In this document: positions 1 through 10,551 of the stretch, piece by piece
How positions within the stretch are numbered: position 1 is the stretch's first letter
Layout of the letters: each line of letters begins with the position of its first letter
Source of the DNA: Perkinsus olseni
Taxonomy: Eukaryota > Perkinsozoa > Perkinsida > Perkinsidae
DNA length: 32,362 bases
Reading direction: 5' to 3'
Assembly (NCBI GenBank): GCA_013115135.1
Contig: JABANP010000564.1
Location: 1-32,362 of the forward strand
Notes under the pieces: generated by a model
Database searches by the model: none
Told to the model about the DNA's origin: nothing
The model's input: only the letters and a program-made list of their open reading frames with translations
Program-made: the position numbers and the translations under genes

Positions 1-393
1 AGTTCACAGCTGATACAGTGTTCGACAAATTGAGTAAAATTAGCTGCTTCCTTAGTCAATTGTGAATGCCTCCCCAGTTGAGCGCTTCCCGTTCTTTTGC
101 TTGTCGCTAATGCGTTCCTACCTCTTTGCAGAAAGTTATTGCTGCTGTAGCAGCTGCCACCGAAGACCGCGCGCTCAGATGTGCTGCCTGATGTCATGGC
201 CGTGGTAAATCAGCTACGGATCATGTGCAGAGTCGATGGCTGGAAGTGAGTCCAGTCTGCTTCGGTCTGATGATGAAGTCCGATGGCTCAGCTTTGTTTC
301 CAGCCGACAGACTCTTCCTGTGTCGGTGAGAGCGATCCCTGCGGCTCAGTAGAGTACTCCAGCTCTGTCACTGGCATCGGCCGGAGCCTCCGG

Positions 394-492
394 TCACGAC
401 TAATACTACGAGGCGCTGTTTCTACGACTACTACGCAGGCCGCCGTTTCTGACGACTACTACGAAGGCCGCTGTTTCTACGACTACTACGAG
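394..492 (+). repeat. Imperfect tandem repeat, unit about 27 nt, ACGACTACTACG core
   Basis: About four imperfect units of 27-28 nt built on the core ACGACTACTACG followed by a GC-rich spacer (AGGCCGCTGTTTCT). Read in one frame the units would encode Ala-Ala-Val-Ser followed by four Thr, like a Thr-rich stalk. An extra base after the second unit throws the frame, so the third unit reads Asp-Asp-Tyr-Tyr-Glu instead. This looks like a decayed coding repeat. Confidence 0.5.
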
Positions 493-1550
493 GACCCGCT
501 GAGCACCATTTCTAAAGAGGCCTTTCTTTCGGCTTCAAAGCGACTTCCAGCCCACACCATCCCATGCGACGGTTGGTAACAACTACCACTACAACGTGAA
601 GTGCCTCCAACCCACCTGGCTGTAGCGACTTCTCAGGCCACCACAGCTTCACCATGACTGCAGTTACCGGGGTTTCGGTGGGAAGTACTGTTGACCTCTT
701 CGGCCAAAGCTTCAGTGTTGGCTTCGGTAGGTCCTTCCTGTTAGCATTCTGGTGGGTGCTGACTACGAGTTAGGACCAAGATCGTCTTCTCAGTTACGAT
801 CCGCTGCTGCAGAGAAGTTGATGGAATGCTTTTCCATATCAAGGTATCGATGGGTATGCATCCATCAGTCCAGCTGAGGTTCCATATTAAGGCTGGCTTC
901 CTCGTACCACATCATTTCTTCTTAAGGACAGCAGCTATTGCCAATTATGGAATGCTGTTCTCAGCATCCCTATCAAGATCTTACAGATTCTTCTCATTCG
1001 CGCATTTCTTGATAATCTAGTTCCATTCTGGTTAGTCTGGCATCGCATCCTGTAGATGGAACATATTAGCGTTGTCAGGTTAGCGCAATACTGGGAAGCG
1101 GCTTTAGTCGTTACATTCAGGTCAAATCAGGAAATGCCCCTTGACTTCCAGTGGTGATGGAACGATTCAGTTCATCCAAGTTAGGGACACCGAGTAGCAT
1201 TCTCAACTATATTATAAGATCGTAGAAAGTAGTAGGCTCCGAAGGTGGCGTCGAGACTCGAAGTTGATCACCAAAAGGCAGGTCCAAATGGGCCGCAGCT
1301 TCGATATCGATCATTATGGCTCGTGAGGTAAAGGTTAGACCTAATGTATAGTCACCAGAAATGAAGATGCAACTCCTTGCCTCCATAAAGGCAAGCCGGG
1401 ATCTTATTGTACTGAATGCTCCAGAGATCCACTCACTTGGGCTAGGAAGCTCAGATCTGGAACCTGTCTGGTAGCTCAGTAGCACTCACACGAGAACTGG
1501 AGTATTCCGGGACATGCAGGAAATAGTCAGATAGAATCCATGCTTTCTGT

Positions 1551-1616
1551 GTCGCTATCGTCCTAGTGGTTAGGACATCCATTGCCAGTGACAGCCTACT
1601 CAAACCAGGTAGTGAC
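1551..1616 (+). other. tRNA-like structure (degenerate tRNA or SINE head)
   Basis: GTCGCTA at 1551-1557 can pair over all seven positions (one G-T) with TAGTGAC at 1610-1616, like an acceptor stem. Inside it, GTCC-TAGTGGTTA-GGAC (1560-1576) is a perfect four-pair D arm and a good pol III A box. The rest is too short (66 nt in all) and I cannot draw a five-pair anticodon stem or a clean TTCRA T loop. I read it as a degenerate tRNA or a tRNA-derived element, not a working tRNA. Confidence 0.35.
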
Positions 1617-2585
1617 TATGGTCAGTCTTGATCTAGCCACAGAATAATGATACATTGCTGGATTCCACAATTGTTTTACTCAGACTACTGCCGTTACTGG
1701 CGTCACACGTTGTCGGAGTTGGCGAGGATGCCGCTTGCCCATCAGTGGTGGTCTGGGGAACAGTTCAGTTGTCATTGTCAAGTGTTACTGACAATTTATC
1801 TCGATACGATCTTCGCGTTTCGCTGTGATTTGGTTGCTGTAGTAGTAGCAATCGACACTAGCTGTTGTCGACCGTTATTTAATATTGGAGTCTTCTTTTG
1901 TTATAGCCCTACACTGGAATATTTCTAGTCGAAGGAAACTTGTGTGTAAATTTAATTACACTTCGTATACTCATAGGAAGGCATTCCCAATGGACACCAT
2001 ACTAGAGAGGAGCCTGAGTGTCCCTCAAGTACACCAGTTGAATAAGACCCACCCTCATCCCAGGATCTTTAGAAGTCTCATAGTCAGTCATGTGGTACTC
2101 GATGCCCTAACAAGGTGAAAGGGCTCTGTCGAAGTCACTTGGTGGACTATCCTCCCATCAGTCCTCAGTGATGTACCCACGTCAAATGAGAACATCAAGA
2201 GTGGAACTCTCCGACAGGAAAGTTGAACCTTTGCCGCCATAAAGTCCTCTCCTTGAGGGCTGGAATGGTTGGCTATTGTCAATGGTTGCTCATCAATGGA
2301 TACCCTCCACGGACTCCATCGCCATCGATTTAGTTCCACATGTTGTTGGCTTTGAAGTGATTCTCAAAGTAGCTTTATTCGTACTGAAGCCTTCCGATAA
2401 AGATTTCTCAAGAACATTGGCTGGAATTAAATGGAATAATGTGTGGAATGGCCACAATCGACTACCTGTCAGCTGGACTGGGAGTTTATAATGTTTCAGA
2501 TCATCTGGGCTGCTGCAGGTGGTGAAAGCCTCTCGGGCGCGGTCACCCGTTAGCATTCTCCCCAGCCGCCATCCTTGCCCTTGTG

Positions 2586-2943
2586 ATGATAATAACTTTC
2601 AAGTCGGCGATCAGACCCAGGCGGAACCAAGCAGGTGATGGAATGCTGATCAGCGGGTGTTGTAGGCCAAATGGAAGTCATCAAATTATACAAAGAGACG
2701 CGAGACGGCAGCGTCGAAGCTATCAAACTATTCACTCCCGATCAGGCGTACCGCCGTTGTTGACATGCCGTCTGAAGAGTCCTAATCCGTCGTATGCGTT
2801 TCGTCAGTTCGCTCCTCGGTGTCAGCCATCTTCAAATCCACCGCTCAACAGTAATTCCTCCCATTCTGCTGCCTGAAGGGTCTCCTTCAGATCTCTCCTC
2901 TTTTGGTTTCGCTCCTGCTTTTCGTTCCATCGTCATAGCCTAG
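2586..2943 (+). CDS. Candidate small three-exon gene, unknown product (88 aa)
   Basis: No family recognised. The model joins exons 2586-2634, 2666-2747 and 2808-2943 across introns of 31 nt (GTGATG...TTGTAG) and 60 nt (GTACCG...CGTCAG); total coding length is a multiple of three. The middle exon reads as natural protein (GQMEVIKLYKETRDGSVEAI) although its plain ORF is short. The last exon is a hydrophobic, Ser/Pro-containing tail ending in TAG. The start is ATG at 2586. The junctions are chosen only by phase and GT-AG, so the model is tentative and could be part of a longer gene. Confidence 0.35.
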
Positions 2944-5403
2944 GCCGATACGGTCCTCATCATGAGGGAGTGAACGAAGGAGCCCACCAGCCACTGTGGA
3001 AGTCGATTCGTGCAATCCAATGGCCTTGCTCACGAAGAGGTACTCGAGGGGCAACAGATTTAAGGAGTTTCAATTCGAAGATTCTAAGTTGTCCATCCAT
3101 TCCAGCTTGCAGATCTCGTAAGAGCTAGCCGAGAGAGGACTGGCATCATTCAGACCCCAGACCAATATTACACTAATCAGCCCTGCAGAAAATGAATTAT
3201 CATCAACATCGTCATTCTGAGTCTCACCAAATGGAGGAGGGATGTTACTGTGGAAGTGCCAGGGGGAGGGCTCGAGGATCACACATGGAGAGGCCTGGGG
3301 ACTTTGGGCACAATTGCAGGGCTGGGATTCTGAATAACCTGTTGATCGAGCATCAGCATGGGAGTGCTCCTCGTGAGAACTTCAAATGGCTGGAAGTGAT
3401 GCTGATAGAATGTTTAGTTGGTGGCCAGTGCTGAATGAGCCTTTACAGGTTAACTGCTGCTTGGATAAATGGCTGGTCGGAAGGGTTGATGAAACTGTCC
3501 AGGTGATGGAAGGAAGTCGTCAGAGTCAGCGTGATAGAGAGAAATCTGGCAGGAAGCTCTCAGGAGGAATTGCCGAGGCGGACCCCGGCCTGGAAGTCTG
3601 GAGGAATATGGCAGAATTTGAGTGAAAGGATGTCAATCAGCAGTGGTGGAGGACTCTGAGGAGATGATGAGGAAGCATTTTAGACGAGTACCAGCCCACC
3701 GGGTAAGGGGCAGTTATGGATCAATGGTCGATAATGGTAATGACGGAACTGAAATGATGACAATAGCTGATCAACGGGATGTGATGGGAGGGAGTATCTT
3801 TACGATCTGAGACTCCTTGAGTCGACCTCTAGAGGTATCAGCAACCTCAGTTCATTGAGAGATCCTGGGGCCTAATTTTTATTTTTGGGAGTGAAGTTCA
3901 TCGGATATGATCCATCAACAGGTGTATCTTCCAGCAAGGTGTAATGCTAGCTGTATCATCATCCACCTCACTCTCATCAATTGTCCAATGGGTGCCGATC
4001 ATCCGATTAGTCAGTGCGAGGCAGCATCCTATTAGCTTCTCAATAAAATCAAATGAAGTTGAAGAAGAAAGAGAGGATTAATGATAATCACTAGCATGAT
4101 CGATCCATTTCAAAGAATTTACAGCTCCTATTTTCGCTGGAGCTCATCAACTATCGCTGTTCAACTGAGCTGTGAGGGCAGCCTTTGGCATAGTACATTT
4201 CGATTGATGGACCTTCTGCCAGAGTGTATCAGCGCTCGAGTGATCGAAGATGCTGTTGGTGTGTCAAAATACCTCAAATTTCATATTCTCAACTTCTCGT
4301 ATGAGTTGAATTCTGTAATATAGACTTGAATGTGGATGGGATTGTGACTCTTATGCCGCCACCTTCACGAGACAATCATCTGACAATGGAAATCGATCAG
4401 TGTGATCCCCTCGCCGCCATGAGTCAGCGATATCACACCATCTTGATCCGACTGCCTCATCGACTATTGACCTGATGGATCAAGTCGAAGTCTTACGCAT
4501 GCGCGTGAAGAGATACGTCCGATTAGGCTCACTCGGATAATTGGATACACGAACCTGCAGGGGATAGGTCCGCCATCATCCACGAGTTCTCAGAAAAATG
4601 GGACTGAAAGGCAGCCTAAGTAATTACTGATAAAGGCCAAATCTTCAGAGCACAAATATCAGATATAGGTTCATGCGTCGCTTCTAATCGTCACCAATCA
4701 AAGGCTCATCATCCCTTTACCAACCTATATATGCATCATGCAGATTTTTGTGTATAAAAATGAGACCACGAAAATCGGCCAACGAGAGACTTACATGCAG
4801 CCGGGCTCTCTTATCTCATTACGGCGATCCTTCTTCGTTTAGCCCTATTAGAAAATGGCGGAACCTGGTGGGAATTAGACCCGACACCTGATTGCTTCTT
4901 GAGTCCAATCTCTGCAGGAAGGATCCAGTACTCCTCAAAGTGAGTGTCGTTGCATTACTGAAACCTGACAGGGAGTAGCCATGATATGAGGGTCCGGAGT
5001 GTCGATCCTAACAGACAGACCTTTCTGCTAATCTCCTTGGTGGACCCTCAGCTTCCGCCATCATGATACGTGCGTAGAAAGCGCTAGAGCCGCGATAAGC
5101 AGTAAATCGGATGCTTACATCTTCCTCTCACTAGCTTGCAGGGGCCGTGGCAAAAGGCCCTACAGAGGGGTGGAGCCAGGACCAAAGCGACACAACCACG
5201 CAAAGGGGCCACTGGAGGCTGATTTATCATCACACAAAGTGAAAACATCGCAGTCGCAGGATAAGCCGGAAGTAGCTTCTCTTATTCTACCTCAGTCCTA
5301 GAAATGAAATCAGCAAAGTAGAATGCGGATCAGGCCACCTAGAAAAATGTCCTATCCCATCAGTAATTTTATCTGCCATCTCTAAATCCTGCTGAAAGTA
5401 CCA
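2944..5403. other. Stretch with only candidate exons
   Basis: Around 3380-3810 the plus strand carries adjacent open stretches with protein-like composition (for example reading RVDETVQVMEGSRQSQ then, in another frame, VVEDSEEMMRKHFRRVPAHR), with a GTAAGG donor-like site after 3700, but I could not fix a model. From 4324 to 5403 I see no convincing coding sequence or repeat; a TATATATGC string lies near 4726. Confidence 0.3.
4081..4323 (+). CDS. Candidate ORF, unknown product (80 aa)
   Basis: An uninterrupted ATG-to-TAG frame of 80 codons starting MIITSMIDPFQRIYSSYFRW. Composition is ordinary for a soluble protein and there is no signal peptide or obvious motif. No family recognised and no neighbouring exon could be joined. 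It may be one exon of a larger gene or chance. Confidence 0.25.
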   Translation: MIITSMIDPFQRIYSSYFRWSSSTIAVQLSCEGSLWHSTFRLMDLLPECISARVIEDAVGVSKYLKFHILNFSYELNSVI

Positions 5404-5915
5404 TTATAAGTATCGTGAAAAGTCAAGATCGGAACTGGTACCTTCGACATAGAAACACGGCACCCCCAGCGGATCGGGCGCTCGAGCCTCTCTCAGGAAG
5501 CGTAAGGATGCGGGGTCAGCGCGAACGTAGCCGTACTGGCTAGATCTGTTCAAACAGAGTCGAAGTAACTTATTGTGATGGGCAGCGTCTGCTAAACATC
5601 TGCAATCCTCAGTTGTTGAAAGGAGAAAGCTGATGATGTCACTGTGGGGTGATATTGCGGTGCTCGAATTTGGATACATCTCGCCTACTGAACCCTTCTG
5701 AGGCTCCTGCTGGCATCAATCACCCTCGGCATGGAGTGACAGCACTGGATACATCTTCCTTCCTGCACAATCCTGCAATACAATCGGTATCATATCAATT
5801 TGCGGCCATCCTCTGCAAAGATTCCTTCCACCACCGGAAGGTCTTCTTCCTTCACGGTATCTACAATGGCCGACGGCTCGAGTGGCTCAGCAGGCTGCGA
5901 GCTCATAACGACCAT
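5404..5915 (-). CDS. Hypothetical three-exon protein (about 138 aa)
   Basis: No family recognised. Exons: 5915-5832 (or 5835), 5772-5724, 5687-5404. The first intron is 59 or 62 nt (tandem GTGGTG donor, TATTGCAG acceptor), the second 36 nt (GTGATT...GTTCAG); either choice keeps the frame. The start ATG is preceded directly by an in-frame TAG. The protein begins MVVMSSQPAEPLEPSAIVD, then acidic, then a Ser/Cys/Arg-containing C-terminal part ending SSDLDFSRYL; no membrane segment or signal peptide. The phase agreement at both junctions over three frames is the main evidence. The long plus-strand frame over it is a shadow. Confidence 0.55.
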
Positions 5916-6995
5916 CTACCGTCCTGCAATGCCGACCTGCCACGTCGCTCAGCGAGAGCGATCGTGAGGTTTTGGCGCTCAAGCCAAATCTTCCACTGGT
6001 CGAGTACGATGAGCGGCACTCGAGTGGCAACCTCATTTGGCACCAGCGCGCATGCCAACGACAGTACCACTCCATCAAAGAGGATGGACGAGAAATTAGA
6101 CCGAGTAAATCAGAATGCCAACGTCGTTTTGTAGTCCCCAGCGTGGACGGATAGGATGGCAAAGAGCGGAGAGACAACCTTCCGGAAACAGCGGCATGAG
6201 AGGCTACCTTTCGAGGTGACCGATAAAGACTGGATACGTCGCTCAGTCACTTCATCACTCGCGTAGCATCCTTACTGCTGCGTCACCTTCGAGAACCCAG
6301 CCAGATACGGTAGCACCGGGAGAGGCAGGGAGCAGCGATCATTCAGGGACGTACCACCCTCCACCGTGCGACTCCACGCGAAACTTCGGCACTGGAGAGG
6401 AGCCGGCGGCGTTTTCAAAACTTAGATTCGCTGGCGAGAAAATGTGAGTTGGAAGAATAGTGATCGCGAAGGGTGTTTCTCCCACAAGTTTTCACCTGCA
6501 GCTGTTAAGGGGCAAAGGAATCTCAATACGGCTGATGGGGCACCAGCAGCTGATCATCATCGATTTTCCGATACCAACACGTTGAAGCCGAGGAAGTACG
6601 GGCATACTGGATACTGAACTGCAGTTCACATCGCCTCAGTGGATCAGAACGCTGAGCCCGCCTGCTGGTCAGTTGTGCAACTCGATAGCCTTTCCGAATG
6701 TACGCTTGCACTCATCCTGCTGGTAGTCCCTCACAGTCCCACTCCCCAGCAGAGTCACGTGCAGAAAAGTCAAATCCAAGAGCAGATACCGAATGAGGCA
6801 GTGGACAGTGATCTGGGCAATCGAGGACTATCAGGGCTACTCGAGTGAAGGCACTCCAAGATTCAGTACAGGAGATGCAGTCCCTGGCTGAGATTGGCCT
6901 TGTCCTGCTTGAAGAGACCGTGGCAAACGATGACCACTCAGAGTCCGATGAAAGGCGATGATGGTCTCGATGGAGGAATACCACTGAGTTGATGA
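5916..6995. other. No gene resolved
   Basis: Only short, mutually overlapping frames on both strands without recognisable motifs. No tandem or inverted repeat stands out. It would serve as the upstream region of the minus-strand gene starting at 5915. Confidence 0.4.
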
Positions 6996-7495
6996 TCACC
7001 CGATGGCTAAGAAGCTGGCCGCTCTTTCTTTGCTACCACACTCTGCCATTCCGAGAGAAAAACAGAGACTCTCGTGAGACGATGTATTATTATCATGGCA
7101 CGAAAGCTTTAGCAATACGTAGGAGAAGAGACCACTGTGAAATCGCGAGAAACAAGTGGGAAAGAAGGCACTGCAGTCGACTACTTCCCTTCCCGAATAG
7201 AAGTTGGACTCGTCGACATTCGTGCTCAATCATCGGCAACGTCACCGCGTCCAGGTTTCTGAGGATAAGAACAGGAAGCACTGACCGCGCGCCACGAAAT
7301 TGATATACGAGAAAGTGAAATGGCCGCCGTAAGGACCTCCGAAGAATAAGGCAATCGTCTGACTTTCGCTGTGCTCTTGACGTTCAGGAAGGCTTTTTGG
7401 AAGGAGTATGAGATCCGAGTGTTGCACGTGAGACTAGTCCAGTCGTCAATGACCATAGCTGGTACGAAAGAGAGGGAAAAACCTAGATTATATGC
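6996..7495 (-). CDS. Unresolved coding fragments (minus strand)
   Basis: Three minus-strand frames each carry protein-like stretches over short intervals, for example SQTIALFFGGPYGGHFTF (about 7370-7310) and, after a GTGACG donor-like site, a Cys/Ser-rich stretch down to 6996. The frames overlap and I could not decide on a single exon chain. They may be the 3' exons of the alpha/beta hydrolase gene to the right, since an open minus-strand frame (LCQERVEAHAFIQAASDDPV...) runs up to 7496. No family can be named. Confidence 0.3.
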
Positions 7496-8649
7496 CCGCC
7501 ATTCGGACGTCAAGAGTATCTCGTAGATTTAGTAGGTAGACGCGAGCTAAGTCTTCCCAGAAACTTACCACAGGATCATCTGAAGCGGCCTGGATAAACG
7601 CATGAGCTTCGACCCTCTCCTGGCACAGTCCTCGGTCATCCTTCCTGGTGACTCCCATTGCCCATTAGCTCGCTCCAGTATTGGAGCGTTTCTTCCACCG
7701 GTATTCTCCCTCAGACCCACATCATGCCGAGGTTGATGCAATCGCATGCCCCAGGAGTATCCAGCTGATGCTTCTTGACGATCACGGCTTTCATCATCTC
7801 CTCATCATAACGATGATACTACCGCAGCACTACTTCCTCATCCGAGAATCGATTAGGCTTTGCGTGGGTCATATCATATCGTCCGCTGGGGAGACACCTA
7901 CTAGAGAGGATCTTGGGTGTAAGCTTTGAGCGCTACAGTGAGGCATGAGCAGCAGTGGCACCACCTGACCGCAGCCTTTATGCGCTGCCACTCCCAATAC
8001 AGGCCTGATGATGACCGACCCTGGAGAATGGCGAAGGCGTCGGCGTGGCAGTCTTCAGCCTCCGTCTTCATAGCGTCTTTACTGCTGCCTCCAACTCTGC
8101 CGCCTGGAAATAGTTTTCACTTCGTCATAATAACTTGGTTCATTGAGAATCGTTCTGCCAGACTGAATAATGACTGGCAGTGCCAGTCATTACTCACACT
8201 GCTATGAGTACTCACATCGGAAGGCCTAACGTCAATCAAACAACCTGTCTCGCTTCAAGTAGTATCTTAGGTTAGTTCTAGCTCCCGACAGGACATTAAG
8301 ATCCTCTTACCTCTTGTTCGTAGTTCCCGTAATCCCACTCCCCTTCCGACTCGCCATTCCCCGTGAAATCGAATCGGAAGGTTGGAAGCCCAAGCTGCGT
8401 CGTCAACACGTAAGCGATGGACTTCAATAGGGCTGAAGAAGAGCCATGATAGTATCAGCGGAGCGAAGGAGGAGGGTGGACGGTCGTACAGGATTGCCTG
8501 TCTCCCATCAGGCCATGGCAAAGTACGATGGCCCACTCTGATGGTGCCGTCAATGGAGTCGATGGTGACCATAGTGTACCCACAAGTTGATGAGCATCAT
8601 TTTGTGGCGCAGTGAAGGTAATCCGTTCTTCTCGAAGAGCGTTGTTCAT
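7496..8649 (-). CDS. Alpha/beta hydrolase (S33/esterase-like), possibly inactive or broken
   Basis: Exon 1 (8649-8490) and exon 2 (8432-8311) join across a 57-nt intron (GTACGA...CTTCAG) that removes an in-frame TGA. Together they give the family's oxyanion-hole turn LCHGLMGDRQS and the diagnostic FRFDFTGNGESEG followed by YGNYEQE. Exon 3 starts at 8103 after a 207-nt intron and reads AAELEAA. A later exon near 7890-7823 reads SGRYDMTHAKPNRF, matching the plant and protist esterase/lipase-like family. Between them the expected GHSxGG nucleophile elbow is not seen: the best joined frame gives AHKGCGQVVPLLL, lacking the Ser. Exons after 8090 are not settled. A GTGAGT just upstream (8679) suggests a 5' UTR intron. 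Either a pseudoenzyme or a decaying gene. Confidence 0.6.
8168..8192. repeat. Perfect 12-bp inverted repeat, 1-nt centre
   Basis: TAATGACTGGCA, then G, then TGCCAGTCATTA. It sits inside the unusually long (207-nt) second intron of the hydrolase gene. It could be a protein-binding palindrome, the end of a small mobile element, or a hairpin in the pre-mRNA. Confidence 0.8.
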
Positions 8650-9232
8650 TGAAAGAAGCTTCGAAAGAAGTGCACTCACAGTCAGACACTTTCCTCTACC
8701 ATCAACATGACCAATGTTATAATTTGATTATACTGTGAGGCACGCGCCGATGCACGGAGAGAATCTATTGAATGTCCCTCGAGTTTTCTACCGTTCCAAA
8801 TCACTCCATTCCTGCTCACACACCCGCGTGTATTCTTAGAGGTTGAAGTAGGTCCCTACTCTGCTTCCTTGGGGTGTCATCATTTAAATATCCTGTTGCT
8901 TTCCCTGATGAGTCCTCCAGGGGTAAACTCAAACGCAAGATGGGGTATTGTTAAGACAACAACAGACCGTATGGTACACATGATTCAACAAAAGTTTGGT
9001 ATTATACTCGCACGCATGCGCATCATTAACTAAACTACAGACGAACGAGTCGATGGTGATCGTCATCAAACGACTTCCCTTCAGTGAATTCTATGACGCA
9101 GTGACGGTACCCAAGATGGAACCGCCGCTGAGTCCTTCTTCCCCCCCTCCGATCGCTCCATTGGTTCTCTCGAGGCAGCGCTGTGGTCGTCGAGGCTGAG
9201 CTGTGGTGAAGAATTACACCGTCGGAGAGTAC
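8650..9232. other. Intergenic, nothing recognised
   Basis: Lies between the start of the hydrolase gene and the stop of the next minus-strand gene. A short plus-strand frame at 8996-9199 has no support. No repeat or RNA fold noted. Confidence 0.4.
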
Positions 9233-9714
9233 TCAGGTCCCTCGCAGGCGAGTCGAGCGTAAGGAAGGTATTCTTGATAGAATAACGATGAGCCTAACAG
9301 GAACGAGATTGGAACCCACGACCTAGAGGATAGAAGCGGAAACCCTTAACCTAATCGACTGATCGTGTCGATATCACCTCGAAGAAGGCCTGTGATATTC
9401 CACTTTCATCTGCTGCAATTGCAGCTGCTGCAGTCACCGAGCATGTAGTAGTATCATCAATCTCATCTACAACCCCTCTCCCACCCGGTGTCGAATCCAC
9501 ACGGCGGCCGCTAAGAAAAGACCCAACTGGAATCATCAATCGACTCACGATAAACCCTCCAAGATCTGCAAACAGTAACGGAGGATAGTCAAGATTTGCC
9601 AGATCCAATTCCGATAAGAACTCTCGTTGGAAGTGTTCCACATCGTCATAAAGAAGGTCTTAGCCAGCTGGTGCCACTGTGCCGTGAATTACCTTCCATG
9701 CAGCCTTCCATCAT
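9233..9714 (-). CDS. Hypothetical three-exon protein (130 aa)
   Basis: No family recognised. Exons: 9714-9693 (only 22 nt), 9658-9378, 9322-9233; introns of 34 nt (GTAATT...GCTAAG) and 55 nt (GTGATA...CCTCTAG). Coding length is exactly 131 codons with the stop. An in-frame TAG lies one codon before the ATG ATG start. The N-terminal half is acidic-hydrophobic (EDLLYDDVEHFQREFLSELD), followed by LFADLGGFIVSRLMIPVGSF, a Gly/Arg/Asp linker, an Ala-rich stretch and an aliphatic, Arg-rich tail. An upstream minus-strand reading at 9950-9790 could add exons if the start is further right. Confidence 0.5.
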
Positions 9715-10551
9715 CGGCTAATACCGTCGGGCATGTGGGCTTCTGTTGGTTAATGGCATCTGAATAGTATTACCATTGTTGACGACCCCCAAGCCTTTGA
9801 CGATCGTAATCACCTTTGTTTTCTGCAGCTTCAACGAGCGAGTTATTTTTCGAACGTTTCTGAGATAATTTACGTGAAATCTGATGAGAGGTCGAAGCCA
9901 TTCTACTTTTGAACGTTTCGATCGGTGATGCTTCTTTTGCCGCGTAGTCGTCGAATTAGAGGCGTCCTGAAATATCGTCCATTCCACGCCCAAGTTCGAT
10001 CCCGGCACGAGTCATTATTACTCCTCCACGCTCCTTCCCAAGCTCACATCCCTTCTCTAGTGGGGGTCGCTCCAATCGTAAAAGAACGGTCATTGAGATC
10101 AAGGAAGTAGGAGTAACGTGCGGCCGAGCACACCATAAGTGTCACGCGCCATTAAAACAAGCGCACGCCCGATCTCATTCAATCCCTCTCTCGCCGTCAG
10201 CGAGTCGCCGACCTTCTAAAACGATTGTTATTATCCGAAAAATATGCTTCCGGAATCAAGTTCGTGTAATGAACATCCGTGATGCCGCAGTAGAAATAAG
10301 ATGACATACTTAAGACCAGCAGGTGATTCGAATGTTACGATGTGGATCGATAGTGAAGCTGCTGCCGAGCTTCTTGTCTACTCTCCTGTTGATGTCCGTT
10401 AGCTATCACCAGCGTTGCATCTATCAGGCGACTCCAACGCAGAAGCAACAGGCGTAGTAGTAGAAACACTGTTTGGAAATTAATCGGTGGTGCTAAACAT
10501 CATCATCATCCTAATAGTAAATGTGATGTATATAAATTATCATCATCAGGA
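9715..10551. other. Intergenic or extra upstream exons
   Basis: On the minus strand, about 9950-9790 gives a natural-looking reading (DDYAAKEASPIETFKSRMAS and on), with an alternative Lys/Arg-rich frame over the same bases. I could not connect either to the ATG at 9714. From about 10110 to 10551 I see no gene; a run of CATCATCATCATCCTAATAG near 10500 lies just downstream of the TPR gene stop and is likely its 3' UTR. Confidence 0.35.

Larger units (their letters stand above)
1..2585. other. Left-end region with no resolved gene
   Basis: Several short open frames occur on both strands but none shows a recognisable family, and I could not join them into a model with GT-AG introns. A degenerate triplet-rich tandem repeat lies at 394-492 and a tRNA-like fold at 1551-1616 (separate entries). 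Given how short the introns are elsewhere, exons could still be hidden here; decayed or intergenic DNA is equally possible. Confidence 0.4.

Noticed and set aside
5649..6134. 161-codon plus-strand ORF
   Set aside because: Starts on GTG, Arg/Ser/His-rich without motifs, and lies over a minus-strand three-exon model with consistent phases.
9300..9370. tRNA-like arms on the minus strand (GTGGGTTCCAATC, TTAGGTTAAGG)
   Set aside because: The anticodon loop would be ten bases, and the segment reads as an intron end plus a coding exon of the 9233-9714 gene.
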